64,000 nucleotides of DNA from Trogon surrucura (taxonomy: Eukaryota > Chordata > Aves > Trogoniformes > Trogonidae), in the NCBI GenBank assembly GCA_020746105.1, contig CM036619.1, positions 3,435,395 through 3,499,394 of the forward strand, read 5' to 3'. This document shows, piece by piece, positions 24,100-34,831 of this stretch; position 1 is the stretch's first letter; each line of letters begins with the position of its first letter. Both the position numbers and the translations under genes were made by a program. The notes below the pieces were generated by a model. That model saw only the letters and a list, made by a program, of their open reading frames with translations. It ran no database searches and was not told where the DNA came from.

Positions 24100-24520
24100 T
24101 TTCTGAAAAATTTCATGCCGTGCATAGCAAGTTTAGTTTGCTTTCTGGTACGTACCACTCTCTTTTATATAGCTCAGTGATTTCGTACCTGGAAATTGAA
24201 ATGTTGCTCCCTTTTAGGACTTTTCTTTTTTTTTTCCAGGTGTAGTATCTTTTCAGCTTTGAAACAGAATCCCCTTTAGCTGATCGCCAGCAGCGTGGTA
24301 CAATGAACAAGACAGCCAGTTTGGGTGTGATGCTGGCGACACCAGCTAGTAATTTATACCATATTACACAGCAGGGCATGAGCAGCTAATGAAGTGCTAC
24401 CTAAGTAAATAGTCATTTGTGCGTCTCCGATTAAACCTTTGAAAGTATTTCCAGCAGAGCGTACAGCGCTAATGAATCTCATTATTACAAATTGCCACGC
24501 AGTGCCAGGTGTACAGGGAG
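24100..24520. promoter_or_regulatory. Candidate conserved non-coding element
   Basis: A repeat-free run with balanced composition and TAAT-type words (GCGCTAATGAATCTCATTAT near 24466) next to CCACGCAGTGCCAGGTGTAC near 24495. Its texture resembles ancient conserved non-coding DNA. This is inference; no coding frame or RNA fold is evident. Confidence 0.22.
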
Positions 24521-24584
24521 ACCTTGCCAGTCAGCCCTCTGCAGTTACAAATCTTGAAGCCAGGACTTAGCCAGGAATAGATCT

Positions 24585-25019
24585 TCCGAGGAGCGATTGA
24601 GGGAGCTGGGACTGTTCAGTTTGAGGAAGAGGAGGCTGAGGGGGGACCTCATCATGCTCTGCAATGACTTGAAAGGACATTGTAGAGAGGTTGGTGTTGG
24701 TCTCTTCTCACAGGTCATTAGGGACAGAACCAGCAGGAATGGGTTCAAGTTGCAACAGGGCAAGTTTAGACTGGACATTAGGAAGAAATTCTTCATGGGA
24801 AGAGTGGTCAGACACTGTAACAGACTGCCTAGGGAGGGGGTTGAGTCACCATCCCTGGATGTGTTTAAGTGTCGCTGAGATGTGGTGTTGGGTGATAGGG
24901 TTTAGGGGTGAACTTGTAGTGTAGGGTTAATGGTTGTAGTGTAGGGTTAATGATTGGACTTGATGATCCCAAAGGTCTTTTTCAACCTGAACTGTTCTAT
25001 GATTCTATGATTCTATGAC
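24585..25019 (+). repeat. CR1 LINE 3' end, LDDPKGLF-type tail
   Basis: Plus-strand copy starting near GAGGAGCGATTGAGGGAGCT and ending in three octamers (24997-25019). The frame 24597-24878 encodes [20 protein letters not shown], then [13 protein letters not shown] and [19 protein letters not shown]. The tail encodes GLDDPKGL, as in the copies at 56914 and 61252. A 20-21 bp unit (GTTGTAGTGTAGGGTTAATG) is tandemly doubled at about 24911-24954; the copy at 61252 has a single unit. Confidence 0.95.
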
Positions 25020-28000
25020 TTAGCCTGGATGGAGCTTTCACCATGAAGAGGAAGGATTCCTTGAGATGAGCTCCATGAAGTCAGTCCACTCAGATGCAGC
25101 ATCCCTCTCTCCTCTTCTGCTGGATGCCTGCCATCCTGCCCATCTCCAGCCTCCAACCTTCCTCTCTTTTCCCCCAGCCTCGCTTTGCCCTTCTGTTCTC
25201 ACATTCTCCTCTTTCCAGGGTTAGCTCTTTGATTTTAAGGTTTTCTAAAATTATTTTTCTCTTTCCCCTCCCTTCTCTGTCTCTGCTGAATCATACCAGA
25301 GAAACAGAAAATAAGAATATCCAGAACAATAGAGACCATCCCTTGTCCATTTCTCCTGGCTTCTTTGGTAGAGATAATGCAGAAACAATGAAGCCAAATA
25401 AGATCAGTTTGTGGGGTTTCTATCACTTTTTTTCCCTCTTCTTCACCTTATTAATATTGCAGCTGTCGCACTCTATAATCTCATGCGTTAGCTTTACCCG
25501 GGCACGCAGCTCTGTGTTGATTCGTTTATTTTAATCAAAGTTTCGCCTCCTGATATTTTTCCTTGTCTGAGCTGGAACAGAGAAAATGAAATTTCAACAG
25601 AAAACACACACACAAATCGTTAATATTTGACCTCTGGAAAGAACTCATTTATTAAACATTTTTTTCATCCCTTCAGGGTATTCAGAGACATAGTTTCTTT
25701 GTGTGTTACTTTGGCAGTAAGACTAGAGCATTTCCCCATGGGCTCCGCTAAGTGATCTCAAGTGTACACTAATAGCCCTTTGCCTTTGGCTTTCATGACT
25801 ATAACACACACTTAGTCACAGGATCCCCTTTGAGCGATGTGGAGTTTTTTAGGTGTGTGGGTTTTTAATTTAATTTTTTAATTATTTTTTTTCTGGGATT
25901 TTTTTTTTTTTTGGTACAGCTTACAGGAAGACAATTTGTTTCTGTTTGAGTATGAAGTATAGGAGCCTTCTGCTGCAACTCTGGAGTTTTAACAGATGGA
26001 GAATATTAAACTTTCATATATGTATGTGTATATATATGTATTTCAGAGTGTAAAAGGATTGATTGCTACAGAGCAAGACACTAAAAGCTGGTTGTTGGTT
26101 TTTCTCATACTAAAGCATTTTTTTCTCCCTGTGGTAAATGACTCCACAAAGACCTTGACATACTGATCATCCATCTACTCATATTATTCTGGGTGGTGGG
26201 TGTCCTTATGGACTATTTAGAGATTGAAGGGCCTGGAAGTAGATACTAAAGAAAATTAAAAATCCAATCAAAACAACATAATAATAAAAAAAAAAAACAG
26301 GATGGGGAATTGCAGTCGCTACACCAAGCACTAGATCTTGAATGGGGGTGTTTCGACAAGCTGTTTGTCAAAATTGAACAGAAGAAACTCTCTCCGTTCC
26401 TGGGTGGAAAAGGAGATATTTATAACGAAGGAGAACGTGGGATCATGTTGTGAAGTGGCTCACATGGCCAAATTCAAGGGTTTCTCCACCAGCAGGAATT
26501 TAAAAATGCTAAAACTGATAACAAGGATGGTTCCTGCAGCTTGAAGGGGGTAGGTTAACTGAGGGGCAGTCTCTGGTCTCCACAGCAGCGTGGGACATGG
26601 GATATTTCTTGTCCCCAGGTGTCAGATGATGCCAGAAGACTTTTTGCACTGGAGAGGGGAAAGATCTGGGTGTGTGGGGGTAGGCTGACTAGTCTTGTCA
26701 TACTGTATGGAGTATCTGAGCAGTCTTTAGATAGGACCAGACCCAAGGGATCTGCATGTACCAATTTCTGGCAGGGGAAAAAAGAGAATGCAAGTAACCG
26801 TCTTCCTACCTTGCCCTACTTCCCAGATGCAATCCCAACCTCAGTTGTTCTACAAGACCAGCGCTTTGCTTGCACTGCCTGGGCTACAAGGCACTTGCTG
26901 GAGGTGGAGTTGGTGTTTTCTCTGTTTTGGAGCTGCCCAGCCACACACATACCGCATCTTTAAGGGGTGCAGGAGCAAATGTGTGTGCAGCACTAAGCCC
27001 ACAAAGCAGCAATTAGGGACAATTTTGAAGTGTTCTTGGTTAAGCTCTTTGTATCTCACCAGCCCACTCTTTCCCTTCACCCCATCCCTTAACAGCCAGT
27101 TCTTTTGCAAAATCTATTAATATTCTATGATTTACCTCTGTATAAAGTATTTTACTTTCTGATTCCCACTGTACATATGGAGCAAACATCCCTTTTCAAG
27201 AGATTTATCAGCAGTTACAAATAATGCAGTGTAAATAAGTTTTCAAAGACCTTCAGTTATGCTCATTAGCTTGAAGTTAATGAGACGTGGGATCAAATTT
27301 ACATCCACCAGCCTATAAATTTGGGGGTGAAGAAGTTTGCTTAGGTACTCAGCTTTAACAACTGAATGTGAAGCCTGTATGAGGCACTCTAGGTATTTGA
27401 AGCAAAGCTCCTCAGGATTTTACTAGGAGCTTTGCATGAACTGGACTCATGACTCAAGCTCTCATATTTTTACTCCAGACATTACTCGACTTATTCTTGC
27501 TTGTTCCTTTGAAGGGGCTGCTATTTTAGATCCACAGGGGAGTAAAGTGTTCAAAGAACACCCTCTTCAAGAGAAATGACGGAACAACACAAATGTTAAG
27601 GTTTTGCTTCTGGGGAGAGAGGACATTTTTATCTGTGGGCTACCCAGGTATTTTTAGTTGCACACACATCAGGTGCTTTAGATAAAAGTACGTCTAGAGA
27701 CTGCAAGTCCCATGTCTCCTTGGAGTCCTCTTAGAACTGTTGGGCGAAAAAAAAAAGACAAACCTAAATAAACCAAACCAAAACCAAACACAAGCCCCTC
27801 CAACAAAACAGAAGTCAGCAGCTGCATCTATTTTAATAGCTCCACTTGTGTTCATCAGGACCATTTCTGCAAGTGGGTCTTTGCAATGCCAGTTCTTCCT
27901 TCTGCTCCCCGTAGGAAAATCTCAAACTCTGTCGAATATTTATACCCACGTACACACACACACACGTGTGTGTCTTCTGCCACAGATTATTTTGCCTTAA

Positions 28001-29644
28001 AGATTAGCTCAACAGAGCAGCTTCATCTCTGGCTGGCTACTAATAAGGGAGACGAGGGGGCTGATAGGCAGAGATATACTTTGTTAGCATTCTCAGTTTC
28101 TCATCTTCAAGGGGGACATGTCTACTGGTCTACTGCAAACGTATCTCAGGGATACTTGAGATAACTGGAATGTAGTTAATATGCTGATTTTCTGTTGCTG
28201 GATCTTGGCTGAAGCTACAGAGGAGCTGAGACAGGATTAAATACATACCAGAAAGATAAAAAAGGTATGTCTAGTACAGGCACGCAAAGCAGCCTTTGAA
28301 GTCTGTGGGAGGTATGACTGTTTCCTCCAGCTCAGGATTTGTATCAGATTATTCAATGCATTTTAGGACTGCATATTAAGAGACATTTTTAATAGCACAG
28401 CTTTAAGAAAGTAAGTCAAGGAGCAGTGTGTAGCAGAACTACCGTGTTACACTTCTGCTCTCTGTGTCATGATCAATAATAGATCACCCACTCCGCTGCT
28501 CAGTGTAAAGTAAAATTACATTTCTCCCAAAAGATGATTTGTCTAACACGGCAAAAATTCCACACTCCCCCCCCACCCCCCGGTGTATCTTTAGAATAGA
28601 TAGATAGGTAGATTCTATTTTGGTAGAATTAAGTCTCTTCACACATCTAGAAAAGATATAAAAGTGAACGCAGGGATGTTAATTCAGAAGGATGTGCTGC
28701 GGCCACATCCAAGAATGAAAGGCATCCTGGAAAATTCCAAAATGTGTTTTTAACTATCATCATCCAGTGCAAGGTGCCCAAATTGACTTTAGAAGTACAT
28801 TGTTGTTATTAGGACTTGCTATAATAAGCAGAATCAACCAGCAGCCATTTCCTAATGGGGTTTTATAATTGCTTGTTGGATATTTCCGGTTTTTGGCTCA
28901 GAGCCTTTTATTCTTGTTGCTAACAGAAAAAAAGTGTAATAACCAGTAGCTGCAGCCTACTGTGGAGGACACCATCCAAGTTAGGAGAATATGTAATGAG
29001 CAGTTTTGATTCACATTCTCTTACTCTTTAGAAAATAATTCTACTCTTTAAAAGGCTCCATGCACCACTTAACTCAGTAATTGGCAAGAGGGGATGGAAA
29101 TACAACATTCTGCAAGCCAAGTTGCACATTTCAGATTACTCTGTGAGGAGAGCAGGCACTCTGTGTCACATATTCATAACTACTCGATAACCATTTGATA
29201 TTGGGCAATCATTGGAATCTTGCTCTGCCTTGCATGGAAGGATGCTGCCTTTGTGGTCTCTGGAGTATGTTAACGGGCATAGTTACATGGGGCTCTCCCA
29301 CCCCACATTTTAAGAATTAGGGTGGGCAGGAGTTTAATGATTGCAGGACAGGGTAGCACAGATGGTTTTCTAGTCCACAGGGAAGAGATCTCCACACCAA
29401 GGTTCCCACAAGCTAGAAGGGTCACAGAAGTGGCTGTTCTCAGGGGCAACTCCACCCTATCCAATGATGTAGCAGTTTTCAGAAAAATCATTGAGAATAG
29501 GGCTTATCTCACCTAAATTTAGGTGTTCACCGCATTGTTTTCTGCATGGACATTTAAGATGAGGGTCATCAGATCAAATAAAAGCATCTGAGGTAGGGTG
29601 AGAAGCTTCATGCCCTGAACTTCGCTGTTCATGAGCTGGGAAAG
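25020..29644. other. Unique-looking non-coding sequence
   Basis: 4.6 kb with no gene recognised. It holds AT-rich low complexity (25856-25916, 26017-26042), an A run at 26286-26297, a CA/TG palindrome at 27951-27974, a C-rich run at 28565-28581 and a short GATA run at 28597-28610. The 146-codon frame at 25094-25534 and the 114-codon frame at 26619-26963 show no family resemblance. Confidence 0.5.
27951..27974. repeat. CA/TG inverted dinucleotide repeat
   Basis: A run of about eight CA units passes through CACGTG into three to four TG units, forming a near-perfect palindrome centred on about 27965. Alternating purine-pyrimidine sequence of this type can adopt Z-DNA or a small cruciform. Confidence 0.9.
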
Positions 29645-29747
29645 TGAGGGGAGGGGAGGGGAGGGGAGGGGAGGGGAGGGGAGGGGAGGGGAGGGGAGGG
29701 GAGGGGAGGGGAGGGGAGGGGAGGGGAGGGGAGGGGAGGGGGAGGGA
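29645..29747 (+). repeat. Pentanucleotide microsatellite (AGGGG)n
   Basis: About 20 nearly perfect copies of GGGGA, pure purine on the plus strand over ~100 bp, ending GGGGGAGGGAGAAAAAA. Each unit supplies a G4 run with a single-base loop, the densest possible G-quadruplex-forming layout. Minus-strand frames that translate to PPLPSPPLPS repeats are not genes. Confidence 0.97.
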
Positions 29748-32255
29748 GAAAAAACATAATGCAACTGTAGATTTAGCTGTCATCATTTTTTTGTCATAGG
29801 ATAAAATGCTTTAGACATAGGATTTCAGGCCAAAATGGGAAACATAGCAGATTCTCCTCTGTGGGGCTTCTACTTGCTTCTGGTTTTTGTAGAGAGGCTA
29901 AAATTCAAAGGGAATCTTCAGACCTTAAATGTGTCGTTGTGGTCTGCTAATCTCAACCTTGTGTTTTCAGCAAAACTCACAGGGATTGCAAGGAAAGTCC
30001 CTGTAGAACTGGCAGTCTCCCTCAATTTACTTAACCTTCTGTAATCATCCAGGAGTTTATGCTCCAACAAGAGTATTTTTAAGGTACAAAATCATGCTTT
30101 CTAGTTCACTGAACACTTGGAGAGCCTTTTGTTGACGTTATCTGCACTAAATCTTCAGGGAACACAGCGAGTTTATAAGTGGTTTGTGAAATCCACATCC
30201 AGAAGTCAGGGAAGCAAACAAGCAGAGAGATAAAACATTCCTGACAGGACTAAGCTCAATATTACAAAATGGAGAGGAAAATGTTTCAGAGGGAATGAAT
30301 GCATCGTGGAATTAATCAGTTCGCTTCTCCAGCACTTGCATATTCTTTGTGGAAAGTTCAATTATGGTGAGATAATTAATTTTTTAAGTGATTAATATAA
30401 GATTATATTAGAACAGACAGATTACTCGTTACAAATATCTTGATTTATCTCATCTTTGCCAACTACAGTGTCAAATCTTAGAATATTTAAATTTTATTCT
30501 TCCTAGAGGGAAGGGAAACTTTCTGTTCCTCTTTACAAACATTAATATCTCTTTGAAGACACACTTGGATATTTGGACAGTGGAAATTCATTTTCAGTTG
30601 CTGAAAGATGCCATGTGTGTCCAGTTGTTCTAGGGAAAAGTTCTTTACCTCTGTCTGAATGTTTTCAGTGCATACTGAAGATACAATTTCTGTTGTTCAT
30701 CATGTTTGTCCTTCAATTATACCGTAATCTCTCTGGGGGAGGTGTGACAAGATGAGACATTGTTTAGGAAAAAAAAACAGTGAATTCAGGTTAGGCTTAG
30801 TTAACACACAAAGATAGAATTAAAAAAAAAAAAATCTGAGTTGTTTTCCTCTTTGCATTTTGGAAGCAGAATAACATTAGTAATGGAATTTTTGCAAAAT
30901 TTTTGATTTAGTCTAGTTAGACCTCGGGAATCTTATGATAAACTATGATCTGATCCAGGTCAGACAAAATCGCAGTCTTGCACTTATATTGGGAGAATTT
31001 TTAGCCAACCCACCTTCGGTCTGGCTCCTTGGAGAGCGATGGTCCACTGATTAATTGTCTCCAGACTGAAATCTGTGGCCAAGCTTTCCAGGAAAAATCT
31101 ATGAGTTTCAACTCCTCAAGTTGTCAGAGTGTCATCTGAATACATTTGCCTTTGTCAGGACATTTCTGCTCCCTTGAGGTCTTGAAACCTGGCATATACC
31201 GGGGAAGCAAAAAATAAAGGCTGCATAATTAACTGCAAGTAAGATGTGAAATACTGTCTGGGTGATACCAAATCTTTGTCTTTAAGGCGTATATGTTTTC
31301 CTGAGTTTGTTTGGGGTTTGGGAGCCACATTTTTTAATAGAGAAAGGCTTAAGCGACTTCAGTAATCCTTCTAAGGGAACGCCTGCATCCCACAATTGCT
31401 GCTGTGCAAAGGTACTTGAGAGAATTTGGGCAAGAGAAGCAGCACATGATTTTCTCTGGTGGACAACTGATCTTAACCTAAATATCGGAAACAGTGGAGA
31501 AAACCTCCCCATGGTTCTGTCCAGTCTTCACTTGTCCATGACCCGTGGATTCACATCTTCATGGCCTGATTTATTTCCTACTTGAGCAATGCTCTTTGTG
31601 AGGCCATCAGTACTTTTTCCTTGATTAAAGTGGAGAATTTAGCCCAGGCTGCTACAATTAAGAAGAAGATTTTGCAGTGTAATATTTCCCAAGGATGTTT
31701 GTCGTTTTCTGAGATAAAGATCAGAGGTTATTTTACTAGAATTTATTTTCCTCACAAATCAGCCTAGTCTATTTTCATTTTTAGTTGTTTGTTGTTCGTT
31801 TTTTTTTTTTCTACAAGAGAGCTTCTGATGTTAATTTGCCATCACGGCCATTTGCAAAATTACTCCACTTTCCATGCACTTTAATGTCTTACAAACTGGC
31901 CATATTCCTCACTGATCTATGGATTGAAGCTGACTGCATAAAAAAAGAGAAAGAGTAAATGTAGTAACTATTGAGTGGAATATTTTCAGCCTTTAATTTG
32001 GCATCGATTTAAGGCTCACAATGAAAATATAAGTGAAGAAACACAAATGAACTTGCTGACGTAAAACTCACTTCTTATTAAAAGTGATAAGCAAGGTCTG
32101 GGAGAGACTTGTGTGCAATTCCACTTCTTTGATTATTTCTTACCTGGGTGGGTAGGACATCTTGTAAGCGTCTGCCAGAGCCTTAGCAGCCTGGTAGAGA
32201 GAGATGGCAGAAGACAGGTGGGAATGTTATGAGAGGTAGGTCCACACAGAAGCAT
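29748..32255. other. Unique-looking non-coding sequence
   Basis: 2.5 kb, AT-rich around 30350-30500 (many TAAT words), A run at 30822-30833, T run at 31799-31811. No gene, RNA gene or young repeat recognised. Confidence 0.5.
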
Positions 32256-32773
32256 ATAATCATGGAATGCTAGGAGTTGGAAGGGACCTCTAGAGATCAT
32301 CTAGTCCAGCCCCCCTGCCAGAGCAGGATCACCTACAGTAGGTCACACAGGAACGCGTCCAGGCGGGTTTTGAATGTCTCCAGAGAAGGAGACTCCACAC
32401 TCTCTCTGGGCAGCCTGGGCCAGGGCTCTGTCACACTCACAGTGAAGAAGTTTCTCCTCATGTTGAGGTGGAACTTTGTCTGTTCCAGCTTAGACTCATT
32501 ATTCCTTGTCCTATCCCTGGGCATCCCTGTGAAGAGACTGGCACTTTCCTCTTGACCCCCGCTCCTCAGATACTTATATACATTAGTAAGATCTCCTTTC
32601 AGCTTTCTCTTTTCAAGACTAAACAGCCCCAGTTCTTTCAGTCTCTCCTCACAGCAGAGATGTTCAAGTCCCTTGATCCTCCTCGTAGCTCTCCATTGGA
32701 CTCTCTCCAGTAGGTCCCCATGTCTCTTGAATTGGGGAGCCCAAAACTGGACACAGGATTCCAGGTGCGGTCT
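32256..32773 (-). repeat. CR1 LINE, about 0.5 kb
   Basis: Minus-strand copy with terminus at 32258-32270 (AATCATGGAATGC). The antisense frame 32524-32333 reads RTRNNESKLEQTKFHLNMRR, then NFFTVSVTEPWPRLPRES. The right end reaches CCAAAACTGGACACAGGATT and CCAGGTGCGGTCTC, where it is cut off exactly against the next CR1 tail. Confidence 0.95.
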
Positions 32774-32836
32774 CCATAGAATGCATTGAGTTGGAAGGGA
32801 CCTTTAGAGGTCATTTAGTCCAACCTCCCTGCCTTG
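32774..32836 (-). repeat. CR1 LINE 3'-terminal stub abutting another CR1
   Basis: CATAGAATGCATTGAGTTGG, then GACCTTTAGAGGTCATTTAG and TCCAACCTCCCTGCC: a second CR1 3' end of about 60 bp, in the same orientation and directly joined to the 5' end of the copy at 32256. After 32836 the sequence leaves CR1. Confidence 0.85.
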
Positions 32837-34206
32837 GTTCTGAGACCTGCCTGGCACTGTGCAGAGCTTGGCAAAGGGATTCCGAGTGCTTCACTTTTTC
32901 TCCGATGTGGTGTTAGAACTTCCACCAGTACTGGAAAATGAAGCCATGGTCCACTTTGTTGTCCCTTACACCAAAATGACCTCTCCCACTCTGCTGATTT
33001 CACCTATTTCATCGTAAGCCCCTCAGTGACTATCCTTTAATAAAGGACTGACAGTACTTGTACAGTGCTTGCTATTCCAAACCCCTTTTTTCCTGGCTTG
33101 TAAGTACTAGCATAAGCATGATTAACAATATTTATTATAAGTACACATTATATTAAGCATTTTATGAGGCTTGTACAAATCCATGGTCTTTAAAACATGC
33201 ATTTCAACTAAAATTCCACCTAAGCCAAAACAACATGAGAATTATTACACTGAACAGCACCAAAAATAAAAGGATTTGATCTTTCAGTAGCATCTTGTTT
33301 TCTGCAGATTGAGTCACAAGGGATCTTTTAATTTGGCTACAACTGCTTTCACTATAATTCTTCTCTCATCTGTCTTCCTGGGGATCATATTCAGATCGTG
33401 TTGTGCAAGGATTGCACCCCTTGCTAGAGGTGTGCAGCCACTTCTGGGGTGGAAACCAGAACCTTTTAATTTGCATATCACTCTATATTGGAACTACCCA
33501 CTGAAAGCTATAGGTCAAAAACGTGTGGTGGAGTGTTATCTGTCTTTTTTCACGTAATTTATTTTTAGAGACCGACATCCAATCGCTAAGTCAGCTACAA
33601 ACCCATTTATTTTTACGATAACATTCGAGAGTTTTTAGATAAGGAAATTAAGCTGATGGGACCCATGTAAAAACCAGTAAGCTCTTTGATGTATTGTCAT
33701 GTGGAAAGTGAATACTTAATTTGAAAAAGCTAGAGATTACAGAAGACACTTGAAAGTGGGTAAGACACTGATTTAAGGGGAGATGTTGAGATATGATCAG
33801 TAGCTGCTGGATTTAAATTGGCGGTACAAACTGGGACTAATCTTATTTAGCATTTTCATAATATGTTATTTTACCTTGGTGCACAGTCAGGAGGTATTGG
33901 GACTTCAGAGGAAGAAAAGGATATCACTGAGGAAGAATAGTTTTACCCGTGTTATTGAAGCAGGAAATATATTTCCTAATGGAAAGTACCAGGCTATTCA
34001 CTTAGGGACTAATAACTTCCACTGTAAAATGATACCACATCAGCTGAAAGTGAGACAGAAAAAAAGCCTGTGCATTCCAGACTGAGAATAAATTATTAAT
34101 GTACAGGATTGTGAAAAGCTGCATGCAGTCATAGGATGGGGTAGGCAAGATACTTCCAGTGCTAAGGAGGCACTGCTGCTGTTGTGTCAGACACTGTGAG
34201 GACTTG
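32837..34206. other. Unique-looking non-coding sequence
   Basis: 1.4 kb without recognisable gene, RNA gene or repeat. Confidence 0.5.
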
Positions 34207-34831
34207 AATCATAGAATCATGGAATCATAGAATGGCCCAGGCTGGAAGGGACCTTAGAGATCATCTAATCCAACCTCCCTGGCACGGGCAGGGACGCCTC
34301 TCAACTAGATCAGGCTACTCAAGGTTCTGTCCAACCTGGCCTTGAACACCTCCAGGGAGGGGGCAGCCACAACATCTCTGAGCAATTTATTCCAAAGTCT
34401 TGCCACCCTTGGACTGAAGAATTCCTTCCTAAGATCTAATCTAAATCTATTCTGCTTCAACTTAAACCCATTTCCCCTTGTCCTATCAGTCGATGCTCTT
34501 GTAAAAAGTCCCTCCCCAGCCTTCCTGTAGGATCCCTTCAGGTATTGGAAGGCAGCTATTAGGTCCCCCCGAAGTCTTCTCTTTTCAAGACTGAACAATC
34601 CCAGCTCCCTCAGCCTGTCCTCGTAGCAGAGGTGCTCCAGCCCCTGGATCATCTTTGTGGCCTCCTCTGAACATGCTCCAACAGATCTATGTCCCTCTTA
34701 TGGTGGGGACACCAGAACTGGACGCAGTGTTCGAGGTGGGGTCTCACAAGAGCAGAGTAAAGGGGGAGAATCCCCTCTCTTGCCCTGCTGGCTACGCTTC
34801 TCCTGATACATCCCAGGACAGGGTTGGCCTT
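34207..34831 (-). repeat. CR1 LINE, about 0.6 kb
   Basis: Minus-strand copy with a fresh-looking octamer terminus (34207-34234). The open antisense frame 34652-34305 reads [20 protein letters not shown], then [20 protein letters not shown], then [20 protein letters not shown], then [19 protein letters not shown]. The 5' truncation falls near CCCAGGACAGGGTTGGCC. The C-terminal type is the same as that of the long copy at 10204. Confidence 0.96.

Noticed and set aside
29519-29786. Minus-strand frames with PPLPSPPLPS repeats, looking like a proline-rich protein
   Set aside because: They translate the (AGGGG)n array and lack any other support.
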